NCBI GenBank assembly: GCA_023427545.1
Contig: JAEZBF010000182.1
Coordinates: forward strand, 1 to 12,042
Length of the DNA: 12,042 nt
Reading direction: 5' to 3'
Source of the DNA: Pseudomonadota bacterium
GTDB taxonomy: Bacteria; Pseudomonadota; Alphaproteobacteria; Rhizobiales; Devosiaceae
The notes beneath the pieces are model-generated. The model saw only the letters and a program-made list of their open reading frames with translations, was not told the DNA's origin and did no database searches. Made by a program: the position numbers and the translations under genes. Each line of letters opens with the position of its first letter. Position 1 is the stretch's first letter. This document shows positions 5,927-12,042 of the stretch, piece by piece.

Positions 5927-7126
5927 ATGGTCGCTTATGTGGATTTCCTCGAGCTCTGCGCCTCGAACGACAGCGAGCAGCGCGGGCAGGCGGCTCACCT
6001 CGCAGCGCTCGCCTACCTCGGCCACACCGGGCCGGCCGACGAGCAGGCCGCGCTTTACGCCGCTCTCATCGGGTTTCTCGACGATCCGTCGGCGCGGGTG
6101 CGCGGCGCGCTAGCGTACGGCCTGCTGCATGCCAGAGAGGCGCCGCGACCTATCCTATTGGCGCTGCTGCAGGACAGCCCAATAATTGCCCGAGCCGTCG
6201 CCCAATACTCCCCGGCATTAATCGATGTCGATCTACTTGGCCTCGTTACGAGTGGCGATGCGGCCATGCAGTTGGCCATTGCCGCCCGCGAGCGGATGAG
6301 CCCCAGGATCGCCGAGGCGCTGATTGCGCGAGGCGAGCGGTCGATCGTCCTCAAGCTGCTCGGGCGCCGAGACGTGCTGCTGTCCGACGCGACACTTCGA
6401 GGCATCGCGGAGGGGCAGGGGCGAGATCCCGCTATTCGAGGTGCGCTGCTGGGGCGGCCGGACCTCCCGGCGGACATCCGGCTGAGCCTCGTGGAAGTTG
6501 TGGCTGGGGCCTTGCGCGGTACTCGGCTCGTCAAAGGTGCGGTCGCGCCGGAACGACTGGACCGGCTGTTGCGCGACAGCACGGATACTGCACTGACGAT
6601 GATTGGCGAGCGCGAGGCGCGCAGCGGGAAGGGGCCCTATGCAGGCCGAATGATCGAGGCGGAGCGCATTTCGACGCGGGTCATGCTGCACGCCGCCATC
6701 AGCGGCCAGCTTGCGTTTTTCGCGGAGTGCATTTCGGAGCTCAGCGGGGTTCCGCGGCGTAAGGCCAAGAGCCTGCTGGAGAGCGGCAGCCGAGCGGCGA
6801 TCTACGCCCTGCTCGGAAGGTGCGGGCTGTCAAAGGCGGTGCGCAACCTGCTCGTGCGGGTGGTCTGTCACGCCCGAGAGAACCAATTGGAAGACGATGT
6901 CGCCGCTCGGCACTACGTCGTCACGGCTTTGACCGAGGAGCTGATCGTCGAGCATGAGGGGGCGATGCCCGCCGAACTCGAAGAGGCGTTCCGCTACCTC
7001 TCCGAGCAGAACGTCGCCCTTGCCCGCCAGGCGGCGCAGGGCGTGATGTCGGCATTTGCAGATGGCGGGGAAACTCGAAACCTGCCCCTGCCGCCCACGC
7101 AGCGGATTGCTCTGGCAGCCGCCTGA
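5927..7126 (+). CDS. DUF2336 family protein
   Basis: A 399-residue protein recognisable as the DUF2336 family, which is common in alphaproteobacteria and has no settled biochemical function. The N-terminal half (about 1-160) is made of short helical pairs resembling HEAT-type repeats, for example LIGFLDDPSARVRGALAYGL at 46-65. The DUF2336 core follows, with the run SGVPRRKAKSLL near 280 and GLSKAVRNLLVRV near 302-315. No signal peptide or membrane segment is visible, so it is expected to be cytosolic and to act through protein contacts. ATG 5927 is preceded by GGAG at seven bases, but that site lies in a strong palindrome. It follows the transglycosylase in the same direction after 77 bases and may share its control. 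It converges on the NAD kinase gene with a 12-base gap and no visible terminator. Confidence 0.88.
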   Translation: MVAYVDFLELCASNDSEQRGQAAHLAALAYLGHTGPADEQAALYAALIGFLDDPSARVRGALAYGLLHAREAPRPILLALLQDSPIIARAVAQYSPALIDVDLLGLVTSGDAAMQLAIAARERMSPRIAEALIARGERSIVLKLLGRRDVLLSDATLRGIAEGQGRDPAIRGALLGRPDLPADIRLSLVEVVAGALRGTRLVKGAVAPERLDRLLRDSTDTALTMIGEREARSGKGPYAGRMIEAERISTRVMLHAAISGQLAFFAECISELSGVPRRKAKSLLESGSRAAIYALLGRCGLSKAVRNLLVRVVCHARENQLEDDVAARHYVVTALTEELIVEHEGAMPAELEEAFRYLSEQNVALARQAAQGVMSAFADGGETRNLPLPPTQRIALAAA

Positions 7127-7138
7127 GGCCTGGCATTC

Positions 7139-7915
7139 TCAGTAGCGGAACTGCTCGGTCAGGACGCGCTCTTCGAGGCTCGTGCCGGGGTCAAAGAGAA
7201 GAGTGACGCGGTGGCTCCGGTCTTCACGCACGATTGTCTCGAGGACGTGCTTGAACTCGACGTTGTCGGCCACCGCGCTGACTGGCCGCTTCTGCGCCTC
7301 GTGGGTGATGAACCGCACCACGGCATGGTTGTTGAGTATCGCTCCCCGCCAGCGCCGGGGCCGGAAGGGCGAAATGGGCGTGAGCGCAAGCAGCGGCGCG
7401 TCGATCGGCAGGATCGGGCCGTGCGCCGAGAGGTTGTAGGCCGTTGATCCGGCGGGGGTGGATAGCAGCACGCCGTCGCAGATCAGCTCCTCGAGCCGCA
7501 CCGCGCCATCGACTTCGATCTGAATCTTCACCGCCTGATATGAGGCGCGAAACAGGGACACCTCGTTGAGAGCCAGCGCGTCGTGGGTAGCGCCGGCGGC
7601 GTCGGTGACGCGCATTGCTAGCGGATAGATGTGGGTCGGCTTCGCGCGCTCCAACCGCTCAAGGAGGTTGTCGCTGCCGAACTCATTCATCAGGAAGCCA
7701 ACCGAGCCGAAGTTCATCCCATAGACAGGGACCTGCCTGTTCATAACCCGGTGCAGCGTCTCGAGCATGAGTCCGTCGCCGCCAAGCGCGACCAGGACGT
7801 CCGCTTCCTCGAACCCATTGTCGCCGTAGCGCTGGCGCAGTGCATGGGTCGCCTCGTCGGCTTCCGCAGTCCCGCTCGAAACGAAGTGGATGCTTGGGGG
7901 CTTTGTCGCTGCCAA
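7139..7915 (-). CDS. nadK: NAD kinase
   Basis: ATP-dependent NAD kinase making NADP from NAD in the cytosol. From the TTG at 7915 it is 258 residues, the usual bacterial length. Visible motifs are the catalytic GGDG (45-48, D47), MNFGSVGFL (67-75), the NE pair of ALNEVS (117-118) and the NAD-binding run DGVLLSTPAGSTAYN (147-161). The frame also opens at an ATG at 7948, which would add 11 residues (269 total). I prefer the TTG because AGGAG lies six bases before it, while the ATG has only a weak GCGAG upstream, and because the first beta-strand (SIHFVSS) then starts at residue 8, as in the family. The choice is not certain. The gene lies directly downstream of tRNA-Thr on the same strand with no terminator between, so some of its mRNA may arise by read-through and tRNA processing. 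Confidence 0.93.
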   Translation of the reverse strand: MAATKPPSIHFVSSGTAEADEATHALRQRYGDNGFEEADVLVALGGDGLMLETLHRVMNRQVPVYGMNFGSVGFLMNEFGSDNLLERLERAKPTHIYPLAMRVTDAAGATHDALALNEVSLFRASYQAVKIQIEVDGAVRLEELICDGVLLSTPAGSTAYNLSAHGPILPIDAPLLALTPISPFRPRRWRGAILNNHAVVRFITHEAQKRPVSAVADNVEFKHVLETIVREDRSHRVTLLFDPGTSLEERVLTEQFRY

Positions 7916-7970
7916 GAAGGGCTCCTGGGAAAGCGACGCCAGTCGCATCTCGCGCAGTCTTGCACTCGCA

Positions 7971-8046
<76 letters not shown>

Positions 8047-8064
8047 TCACCGCGAAGCGTGCAT

Positions 8065-8087
8065 CGTCTGCTACATCGCCGCAGACG
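8065..8087. repeat. Inverted repeat between the exonuclease gene and tRNA-Thr
   Basis: CGTCTGC (8065-8071) and GCAGACG (8081-8087) are perfect 7-base arms around a 9-base centre. In the exonuclease transcript this would be a 7-pair hairpin about 28 bases after its stop codon. No T-run follows, so it is at best a weak or factor-dependent terminator, or a 3'-end stabiliser. It also coincides with the proposed tRNA promoter. Confidence 0.35.
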
Positions 8088-8096
8088 GGCGTGCAA
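8068..8096 (-). promoter_or_regulatory. Candidate promoter of tRNA-Thr
   Basis: On the minus strand TTGCAC (complement of 8091-8096) is followed after 17 bases by TAGCAG (complement of 8068-8073). The implied start near 8061 would leave a leader of about 15 bases before the tRNA, a sensible distance. Neither box is close to consensus beyond TTG and TA. It overlaps an inverted repeat. Confidence 0.28.
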
Positions 8097-8114
8097 GGCT
8101 GCGCCCGGTGGGGG

Positions 8115-8948
8115 CTAAGCCGCAAGTTTCTCCAAGCGCTCGGCCAACGCCTTGAGTCCCCACTCACGCGCCTGGGCGGCAGCTCGTGACCAGGTCGGGG
8201 TCACATCCGGAATGTCGGGGATCGGGGCGGTCGGGGCCATGGTCGCGATGCGTCTATAGAGGCGGAGCTCGTCAGCCTGCTGCGGGAAGCGGCCGTCGGC
8301 CAGCATCGCTTCAAGATCGGGGTAGCGATGGAGCAGGCTTGCGGCGGTCTTGGCACCGACACCCCGGGCGCCCGGAAGCTTGTCGGACGGATCCCCGCGG
8401 AGGGCGATGAAGTCGGGCACCTGCTGCGGCTCGACGTCATAGCGCTCCCGCACCTCGGCAGGGCCGATCCGCGCCATCTCGCCCATCTTCACAGGGTGAA
8501 GGATGGTCGTGTTTGCCGACGCCAGCTGGAAAGCATCACGGTCGCCGCTTGCCACGATTGCAGTCCCGCCGCGCCGTCCCTCGAAGGCGACAGCGGCTGC
8601 GAGGAAATCGTCGGCCTCGTATCCGGGGCCCTTGGCGCTCACAAAGCCGCAGGCGTCCACGAACTGCGGCAGCAGTTCTAACTGATCGACGAGCTCTTCA
8701 TCGAACACGCGCCCGCCCTGGTAATCTGCAAACTCCAAGACGCGCCAGGTGGGTGCGGAAAGTGTGTCCCAGCCTACGATCACAGCCCGCGGCTGTGTCT
8801 CCTCGTATAGGCGCAGCAAGTAATTGGCGAAGCCGACCATGGCGCCGCCCCCTTTGTTGCCCGCACGCCGAATCGTTTTCGGCAGCCCGTGATAGGAGCG
8901 ATGCGCAAACGAGTCGCCGTCGATAATCAGGAGCGGTTTGCTGTCCAT
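8115..8948 (-). CDS. Stand-alone 5'-3' exonuclease / flap endonuclease (Pol I N-domain family)
   Basis: A 277-residue protein matching the 5' nuclease domain otherwise found at the N-terminus of DNA polymerase I, and related to phage T5 flap nuclease. The acidic metal-binding residues are visible: D10 and D12 (IIDGDSFAHR), D61 (VGWD), E111/D113/D114 (EADDFLAA), D136/D138 (SGDRDAFQL) and D186/D189 (RGDPSDKLPG). The helix-hairpin-helix-type DNA-binding segment is GVGAKTAASLL (196-206). It should remove 5' flaps or RNA primers. There is no polymerase part: the C-terminus ends at EKLAA followed by TAG. The ATG at 8948 fits the family start, but no Shine-Dalgarno is visible, so translation may be leaderless. 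It is transcribed toward tRNA-Thr and away from the lyase gene. An ExoIX-type protein is the alternative, although that type usually lacks some of these acids. Confidence 0.93.
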   Translation of the reverse strand: MDSKPLLIIDGDSFAHRSYHGLPKTIRRAGNKGGGAMVGFANYLLRLYEETQPRAVIVGWDTLSAPTWRVLEFADYQGGRVFDEELVDQLELLPQFVDACGFVSAKGPGYEADDFLAAAVAFEGRRGGTAIVASGDRDAFQLASANTTILHPVKMGEMARIGPAEVRERYDVEPQQVPDFIALRGDPSDKLPGARGVGAKTAASLLHRYPDLEAMLADGRFPQQADELRLYRRIATMAPTAPIPDIPDVTPTWSRAAAQAREWGLKALAERLEKLAA

Positions 8949-8954
8949 GCGTCA

Positions 8955-8991
8955 GCGCTAGCGCGGTTGCAGGCATCTGACCAGAGTGGTC
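8955..8991. promoter_or_regulatory. Two palindromes in the exonuclease/lyase divergent region
   Basis: The 108-base divergent region holds GCGCTAGCGC (8955-8964), a perfect 10-base palindrome, and GACCA-GAG-TGGTC (8979-8991), a 5-base inverted repeat. Either could be an operator for the lyase gene or for the exonuclease promoter. I recognise no regulator match. Confidence 0.3.
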
Positions 8992-9056
8992 GGGTTGAGA
9001 TTGCCGCCGATTGAGCTAAGGAAGGGCAGCTCCCAGCCCGGCGCATCCGCGTGTCC

Positions 9057-10592
9057 ATGTCCGAACCAATCTTCCTCGACGGCAGTCCCCTCGATTTTTC
9101 GACCATGAACCTGATCGGGCGGCATCGTGTGCCGGTCAGAGCCGACGCAAATGCACTGGCTGGCGTGGCGGCGGCGCGCACCGTTGTGGAGGACCGGATA
9201 GCGGCGGGGGTGCCGGTGTATGGAGCGACCACCGGCGTGGGCGCCATGAAGGACGTCGAATGGTCGGCCGATGACCTCGATGCCTTCAACATGGGGCTGG
9301 TGCGGGCCCACCACTTCGGCACGGGCGAACCATTCCCGCTCTCGGTGGTGCGCAATGCCATGGCAATTCGCGTGAATACGGCGCTGACGGGGGGCGTCGG
9401 CTGCTCGACGGAGCTGGTGGATACGTATCTCTCGCTGCTCGATGCCGATGTGGTGCCGGTGGTCCGCCGCACCGGATCGATCGGTTGCGCCGACATTGGG
9501 CTGATGGGACAGATCGGGGCGGTGCTGACGGGGGTCGGCGAGGCCTACTTCCGCAACCGCCGGCTGCCCGCCGCCCTTGCTCTCAACGAAGCCGGGCTCA
9601 GGCCTGCCAAGCTCAAGCCGCGCGACAGCCTTGCCTCGATCAGCGTCAATGCGGTCGGCTTTGCCGCAGCGGCCGAGACGGTGCGCGAGGCGGCATTGGC
9701 CGTGCGGGTTATCTTAGCGACAAGCCTGACCACCGCCGGCGCCCTTGGCGCTTCGCGCGATCCGTGGAAGGCGGTCGCCCATGTCGGCACGCCACGTGAG
9801 GCGGAGATCGGCGGCTGGCTCTTTGAGAATGCGATGGGCTGGGAGTGGCCCAACGCCACCCACATCCAGGATCCGCTCAGCCTGCGGATGATGGCGCAAG
9901 TCTATGGGGCAACGTTCGAGAGCCTGCTGATCGCCGGCCGCACCATTCTCAACGCTACCGGGCGGACGGACGACAACCCCGTTGTTGTCGACCGTGAGGT
10001 GCTGACGTCCGGGGGCTCGCTGCCGCTCGACGTTACGATCTTCCTTCAGACGGCACAGCTCGCGCTGGCCCACGTGGCACGGAATTCCTTCAACCGCTGC
10101 GTTCTCCTAGGCAACGGCGACCGCCGTGACCTTCCAATCAACCTCGTTGCCCCCGGCGCAATCGCTACAGGGTTCGGTCCGATCATCAAGCTGGCCGGCG
10201 AATTGTTCGCGCGTGCCCTGTCAATGGCCAATCCGGTGTCGGCGCAATCGCTTGTCGTTGCAGCCGGGATGGAAGACGAGGCGTCGTTCCTGCCGTTGGT
10301 GGTCGAGCGGTTCGAACGCCAGGTGCGGGCGTTGCGCCGGCTGGCAGCGCTCGAAGGGCTGCTCTCGGCGCAGGCGATGGACATTCTGGGCGATCGCCCG
10401 AGCGGCGTTTCAGCCATGATCTATGACGTCGTTCGACGGCACGCCGCGTTCTACAAGACCGATCGGCCCCTTTCGGCGGAAGTGGAGGCGATCGAGACGG
10501 AGCTCGAGGCCGAGGAGACAATGGCGGAACTGATTTCTCACGCGCCCCTGCCCGGGCTGGACCAGTTTTTCGCGTTGGGTCCAATAGACTAG
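9057..10592 (+). CDS. HAL/PAL-fold lyase lacking the MIO triad; ergothionase-like candidate
   Basis: A 511-residue member of the aromatic amino acid ammonia-lyase fold. Family landmarks are YGATTGVGAM (55-64, keeping the catalytic-loop Tyr Y55), GTGEPFPLSVVRNAMAIR (88-105), QDPLSLR (271-277, keeping R277), DDNPVV (305-310) and MEDEAS (405-410, keeping the E-D pair). The MIO-forming Ala-Ser-Gly is absent: the usual GSVGASGDLAPL aligns with GSIGCADIGLMG, so the triad is Cys144-Ala145-Asp146 (codons 9486-9494). The NGT of ammonia-lyases aligns with SVN (196-198), the Tyr of QDxYSLR is Leu274, and the GNFHGQ-type segment is GSLPLDV (320-326). Ordinary histidine ammonia-lyase activity is therefore unlikely. 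The next gene is a betaine-class binding protein, pointing to cleavage of a trimethylammonium amino acid, as in ergothionase. GTG 9051 is an alternative start; the AAGGAAGGG at 9018-9026 is too distant to decide. Confidence 0.85.
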   Translation: MSEPIFLDGSPLDFSTMNLIGRHRVPVRADANALAGVAAARTVVEDRIAAGVPVYGATTGVGAMKDVEWSADDLDAFNMGLVRAHHFGTGEPFPLSVVRNAMAIRVNTALTGGVGCSTELVDTYLSLLDADVVPVVRRTGSIGCADIGLMGQIGAVLTGVGEAYFRNRRLPAALALNEAGLRPAKLKPRDSLASISVNAVGFAAAAETVREAALAVRVILATSLTTAGALGASRDPWKAVAHVGTPREAEIGGWLFENAMGWEWPNATHIQDPLSLRMMAQVYGATFESLLIAGRTILNATGRTDDNPVVVDREVLTSGGSLPLDVTIFLQTAQLALAHVARNSFNRCVLLGNGDRRDLPINLVAPGAIATGFGPIIKLAGELFARALSMANPVSAQSLVVAAGMEDEASFLPLVVERFERQVRALRRLAALEGLLSAQAMDILGDRPSGVSAMIYDVVRRHAAFYKTDRPLSAEVEAIETELEAEETMAELISHAPLPGLDQFFALGPID

Positions 10593-10642
10593 CATACAAC
10601 GCTGCTGCCGTTTCTCGCCGGCTCGTATAGGCTGGCTGTCAA

Positions 10643-10656
10643 GCCCGGACTGCCGG
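10643..10656 (+). repeat. Small hairpin upstream of osmF
   Basis: CCCGG-ACTG-CCGGG (10643-10656) can form a 5-pair stem with a 4-base loop in the 84-base gap between the lyase and osmF, just upstream of the osmF ribosome binding site. It may be a weak attenuator or an mRNA-processing boundary. It has no T-run. Confidence 0.3.
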
Positions 10657-10676
10657 GTATCAGAAGGGAGTGCATC

Positions 10677-11591
10677 ATGCAGGTTGGCAAGACGATACTC
10701 GGCGCCGTCGCGGCGCTGGCACTGACATTGGGCGCGGCGCAGGCGCAGGTCGTGGTCTCTAGCAAGATCGACACCGAAGGTGGCGTCATCGGCAACATCA
10801 TCAGCCAGGTGCTCCAGGCTAATGGTGTCCCCGTCACCGAGAAGATCCAGCTCGGCGGCACGCCAGTCGTGCGCGAGGCAATCATCCAGGGACAGATCGA
10901 CCTCTATCCCGAGTACACCGGCAACGCGGCGTTCTTCTTCAACGAGGCCGACAAGCCGATCTGGAACAACGCCCAGCAGGGCTACGAAGAGGCCAAAAAG
11001 CTGGACTACGACGCCAACAAGATCGTCTGGCTGTCGCCATCGCCGGCCAACAACACTTGGGCGATCGCGGTCCGCAAGGAAATCGCGGACCAGAACAACC
11101 TCAAGACCCTCAGCGATTTCGGCAAGTACGTCGCTGGTGGTGGCGAGATCAAGCTCGCGGCATCGGCAGAGTTCGTGAACTCGCCCGCAGCGCTGCCGGC
11201 GTTCCAGAGCACGTACGGCTTCACAATGAAGCCCGAGCAGCTGGTGACCCTTTCGGGCGGCGATACCGCGGCGACCATAGCGGCAGCTGCGCAGCAGACC
11301 TCCGGCGTGAATGCGGCCATGGTCTACGGCACCGATGGCGGCATCGCTCCCTCGGGACTGACGGTGATGGACGACGACAAGGGCGTCCAGCCGGTCTACA
11401 ACCCCGCGCCGATCATCCGCGAAGAGGTGCTGAACAAGTACCCGCAGATCGCGGACCTGCTGAAGCCCGTCTTTGATGCGCTCGACCTGCAGACGCTCCA
11501 GGAACTCAACGGGCGAGTCCAGGTTGGTGGCGAGACCGCCCAGGCAGTCGCCAGCGACTGGTTGAAGTCCAAGGGCTTCCTAAAGGCCTAA
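10677..11591 (+). CDS. osmF: OsmF/YehZ-type quaternary-ammonium ABC transporter binding protein
   Basis: A 304-residue periplasmic substrate-binding protein. The signal peptide is residues 1-23 (K5, hydrophobic 7-20, AQA before Q24). The mature part closely follows Escherichia coli OsmF/YehZ from memory: SSKIDTEGGVIGNII (28-42), QLGGTPVVREAI (58-69), DLYPEYTGNAAFFF (75-88), SPANNTWAIAVR (122-133), KLAASAEF (159-166), QQTSGVNAAMVYGTDG (206-221) and the C-terminal LKSKGF. It belongs to the OpuAC/ProX-like class that binds trimethylammonium compounds; characterised YehZ proteins bind glycine betaine only weakly, so the true ligand may be another betaine. AAGGGAG lies six bases before the ATG. 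It follows the lyase-fold gene by 84 bases and precedes the permease by 135 bases containing a strong hairpin. The ATPase and second permease should lie to the right of the window. Confidence 0.94.
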   Translation: MQVGKTILGAVAALALTLGAAQAQVVVSSKIDTEGGVIGNIISQVLQANGVPVTEKIQLGGTPVVREAIIQGQIDLYPEYTGNAAFFFNEADKPIWNNAQQGYEEAKKLDYDANKIVWLSPSPANNTWAIAVRKEIADQNNLKTLSDFGKYVAGGGEIKLAASAEFVNSPAALPAFQSTYGFTMKPEQLVTLSGGDTAATIAAAAQQTSGVNAAMVYGTDGGIAPSGLTVMDDDKGVQPVYNPAPIIREEVLNKYPQIADLLKPVFDALDLQTLQELNGRVQVGGETAQAVASDWLKSKGFLKA

Positions 11592-11633
11592 CCGAGTCAA
11601 GGTAGGCATATGTGCCCACCATCCGCTGTCCAT

Positions 11634-11655
11634 CATCCCCGCGATAGCGGGGATG
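11634..11655 (+). repeat. Strong intercistronic hairpin between osmF and the permease gene
   Basis: CATCCCCGC (11634-11642) and GCGGGGATG (11647-11655) are perfect 9-base arms around GATA. No clean T-run follows (TTCGTTT). Such stems after the binding-protein gene of ABC operons often stabilise the upstream message or partly attenuate the downstream genes. The sequence also resembles dispersed palindromic (REP-like) elements of GC-rich proteobacteria. A second weaker stem, ATCCC with GGGAT, lies at about 11686-11704. Confidence 0.6.
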
Positions 11656-11726
11656 TTCGTTTGGGCCGTCGCAGGCGCCCAGAGAATCCCGCTTTCTCAG
11701 GGATGTCCCGGTGATAGTTTGAGGCA

Positions 11727-12042
11727 ATGACGACCATAGCAGCCCCCTTTGCAACCGAGGGGCGTGCCCTCCGCTTCGATCGGCTGGGTGTGCTCATCGC
11801 GGTCATCGTCGCGGCCGGCGCGGCGCTGCAGCCGTTCGTGCTGTTCCGCGCAAACCTGATCGTGCAAGGGGAGGGCCGGTCCATTCTCGAGGCCTTGTCC
11901 CCGGTTGAGTGCTGGCTGCTGATCGCGATACTCGCCGCGGCCATTGCAATCGCAGTGCTGCGTACGCCGGCCATGCTCCGCCTCGGGGCTGCGCTCAGCG
12001 CACTCGCCGCGCTGCTGGTCCTGGTTGGCCGCAGCGCAACAT
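11727..12042 (+). CDS. yehY: YehY-type osmoprotectant ABC transporter permease (partial, C-terminus outside window)
   Basis: Open from the ATG at 11727 to the right edge, 105 complete codons with no stop. The N-terminus has hydrophobic segments at about 19-40, 62-77 and 84-101, separated by a loop with ANLIVQGEGRSI (42-53). That matches my memory of the N-terminal extension of E. coli YehY, a longer permease of the YehZYXW system that carries extra membrane helices before the permease domain. The permease domain itself is beyond the window. GAGG (11721-11724) lies only two bases before the ATG, which is close. The position after the OsmF-type binding protein supports the call; together they would import a quaternary-ammonium compound. 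Confidence 0.75.
   Translation, partial: MTTIAAPFATEGRALRFDRLGVLIAVIVAAGAALQPFVLFRANLIVQGEGRSILEALSPVECWLLIAILAAAIAIAVLRTPAMLRLGAALSALAALLVLVGRSAT

Noticed and set aside
9057..10592. Straight annotation as histidine ammonia-lyase (hutH).
   Set aside because: The MIO triad and several other catalytic positions are missing and no other hut gene is next to it; the fold is right but the usual reaction is not supported.

Overview
The window is GC-rich, gene-dense DNA from a chromosome that looks alphaproteobacterial, most likely order Hyphomicrobiales. The Devosia/Brucella side of the order is an impression from protein style, not a computed placement. The evidence is a DUF2336-family protein (a largely alphaproteobacterial family), a class III adenylate cyclase with a TolB-like/TPR tail, an OsmF (YehZ) protein of the type known from Brucella, and a perfect CtrA-type box (TTAA-N7-TTAAC). 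I see no insertion sequence, phage gene, CRISPR array or rRNA. No gene-free stretch exceeds about 145 bases.

Layout. Positions 1-1363 (minus): class III cyclase with TolB-like and TPR parts, cut by the left edge. 1505-3250 (plus): a three-PAS diguanylate cyclase, divergent from the cyclase, so two nucleotide second-messenger enzymes share one 141-base control region. 3257-4288 (minus): an exported protein of three beta-sandwich-like repeats, convergent with the diguanylate cyclase. 4398-4976 (plus): YdjA-like nitroreductase. 5025-5849 (plus): SLT-type lytic transglycosylase behind the CtrA-type box. 5927-7126 (plus): DUF2336 protein, with a degenerate CtrA-like site and a long palindrome covering its ribosome binding site. 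7139 to about 7915 (minus): NAD kinase, directly downstream of tRNA-Thr(UGU) at 7971-8046. 8115-8948 (minus): stand-alone FEN/5'-3' exonuclease. 9057-10592 (plus): a histidine/phenylalanine ammonia-lyase-fold protein. 10677-11591 (plus): OsmF-type substrate-binding protein. 11727 to the right edge: start of the YehY-type permease.

The most interesting part is the right end. The lyase-fold protein has Cys-Ala-Asp where ammonia-lyases carry the Ala-Ser-Gly triad that cyclises into the MIO cofactor, and several other catalytic positions also differ. It therefore should not be an ordinary histidine ammonia-lyase. It lies 84 bases upstream of, and in the same direction as, an ABC importer of the quaternary-ammonium (betaine) class. 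A MIO-less member of this fold, ergothionase, removes trimethylamine from the betaine ergothioneine. The best inference is an uptake-plus-cleavage module for a trimethylated amino-acid betaine such as ergothioneine or hercynine.

A second theme is regulation. The transglycosylase and DUF2336 genes look tied to the CtrA cell-cycle circuit, and the DUF2336 start site looks structurally gated.
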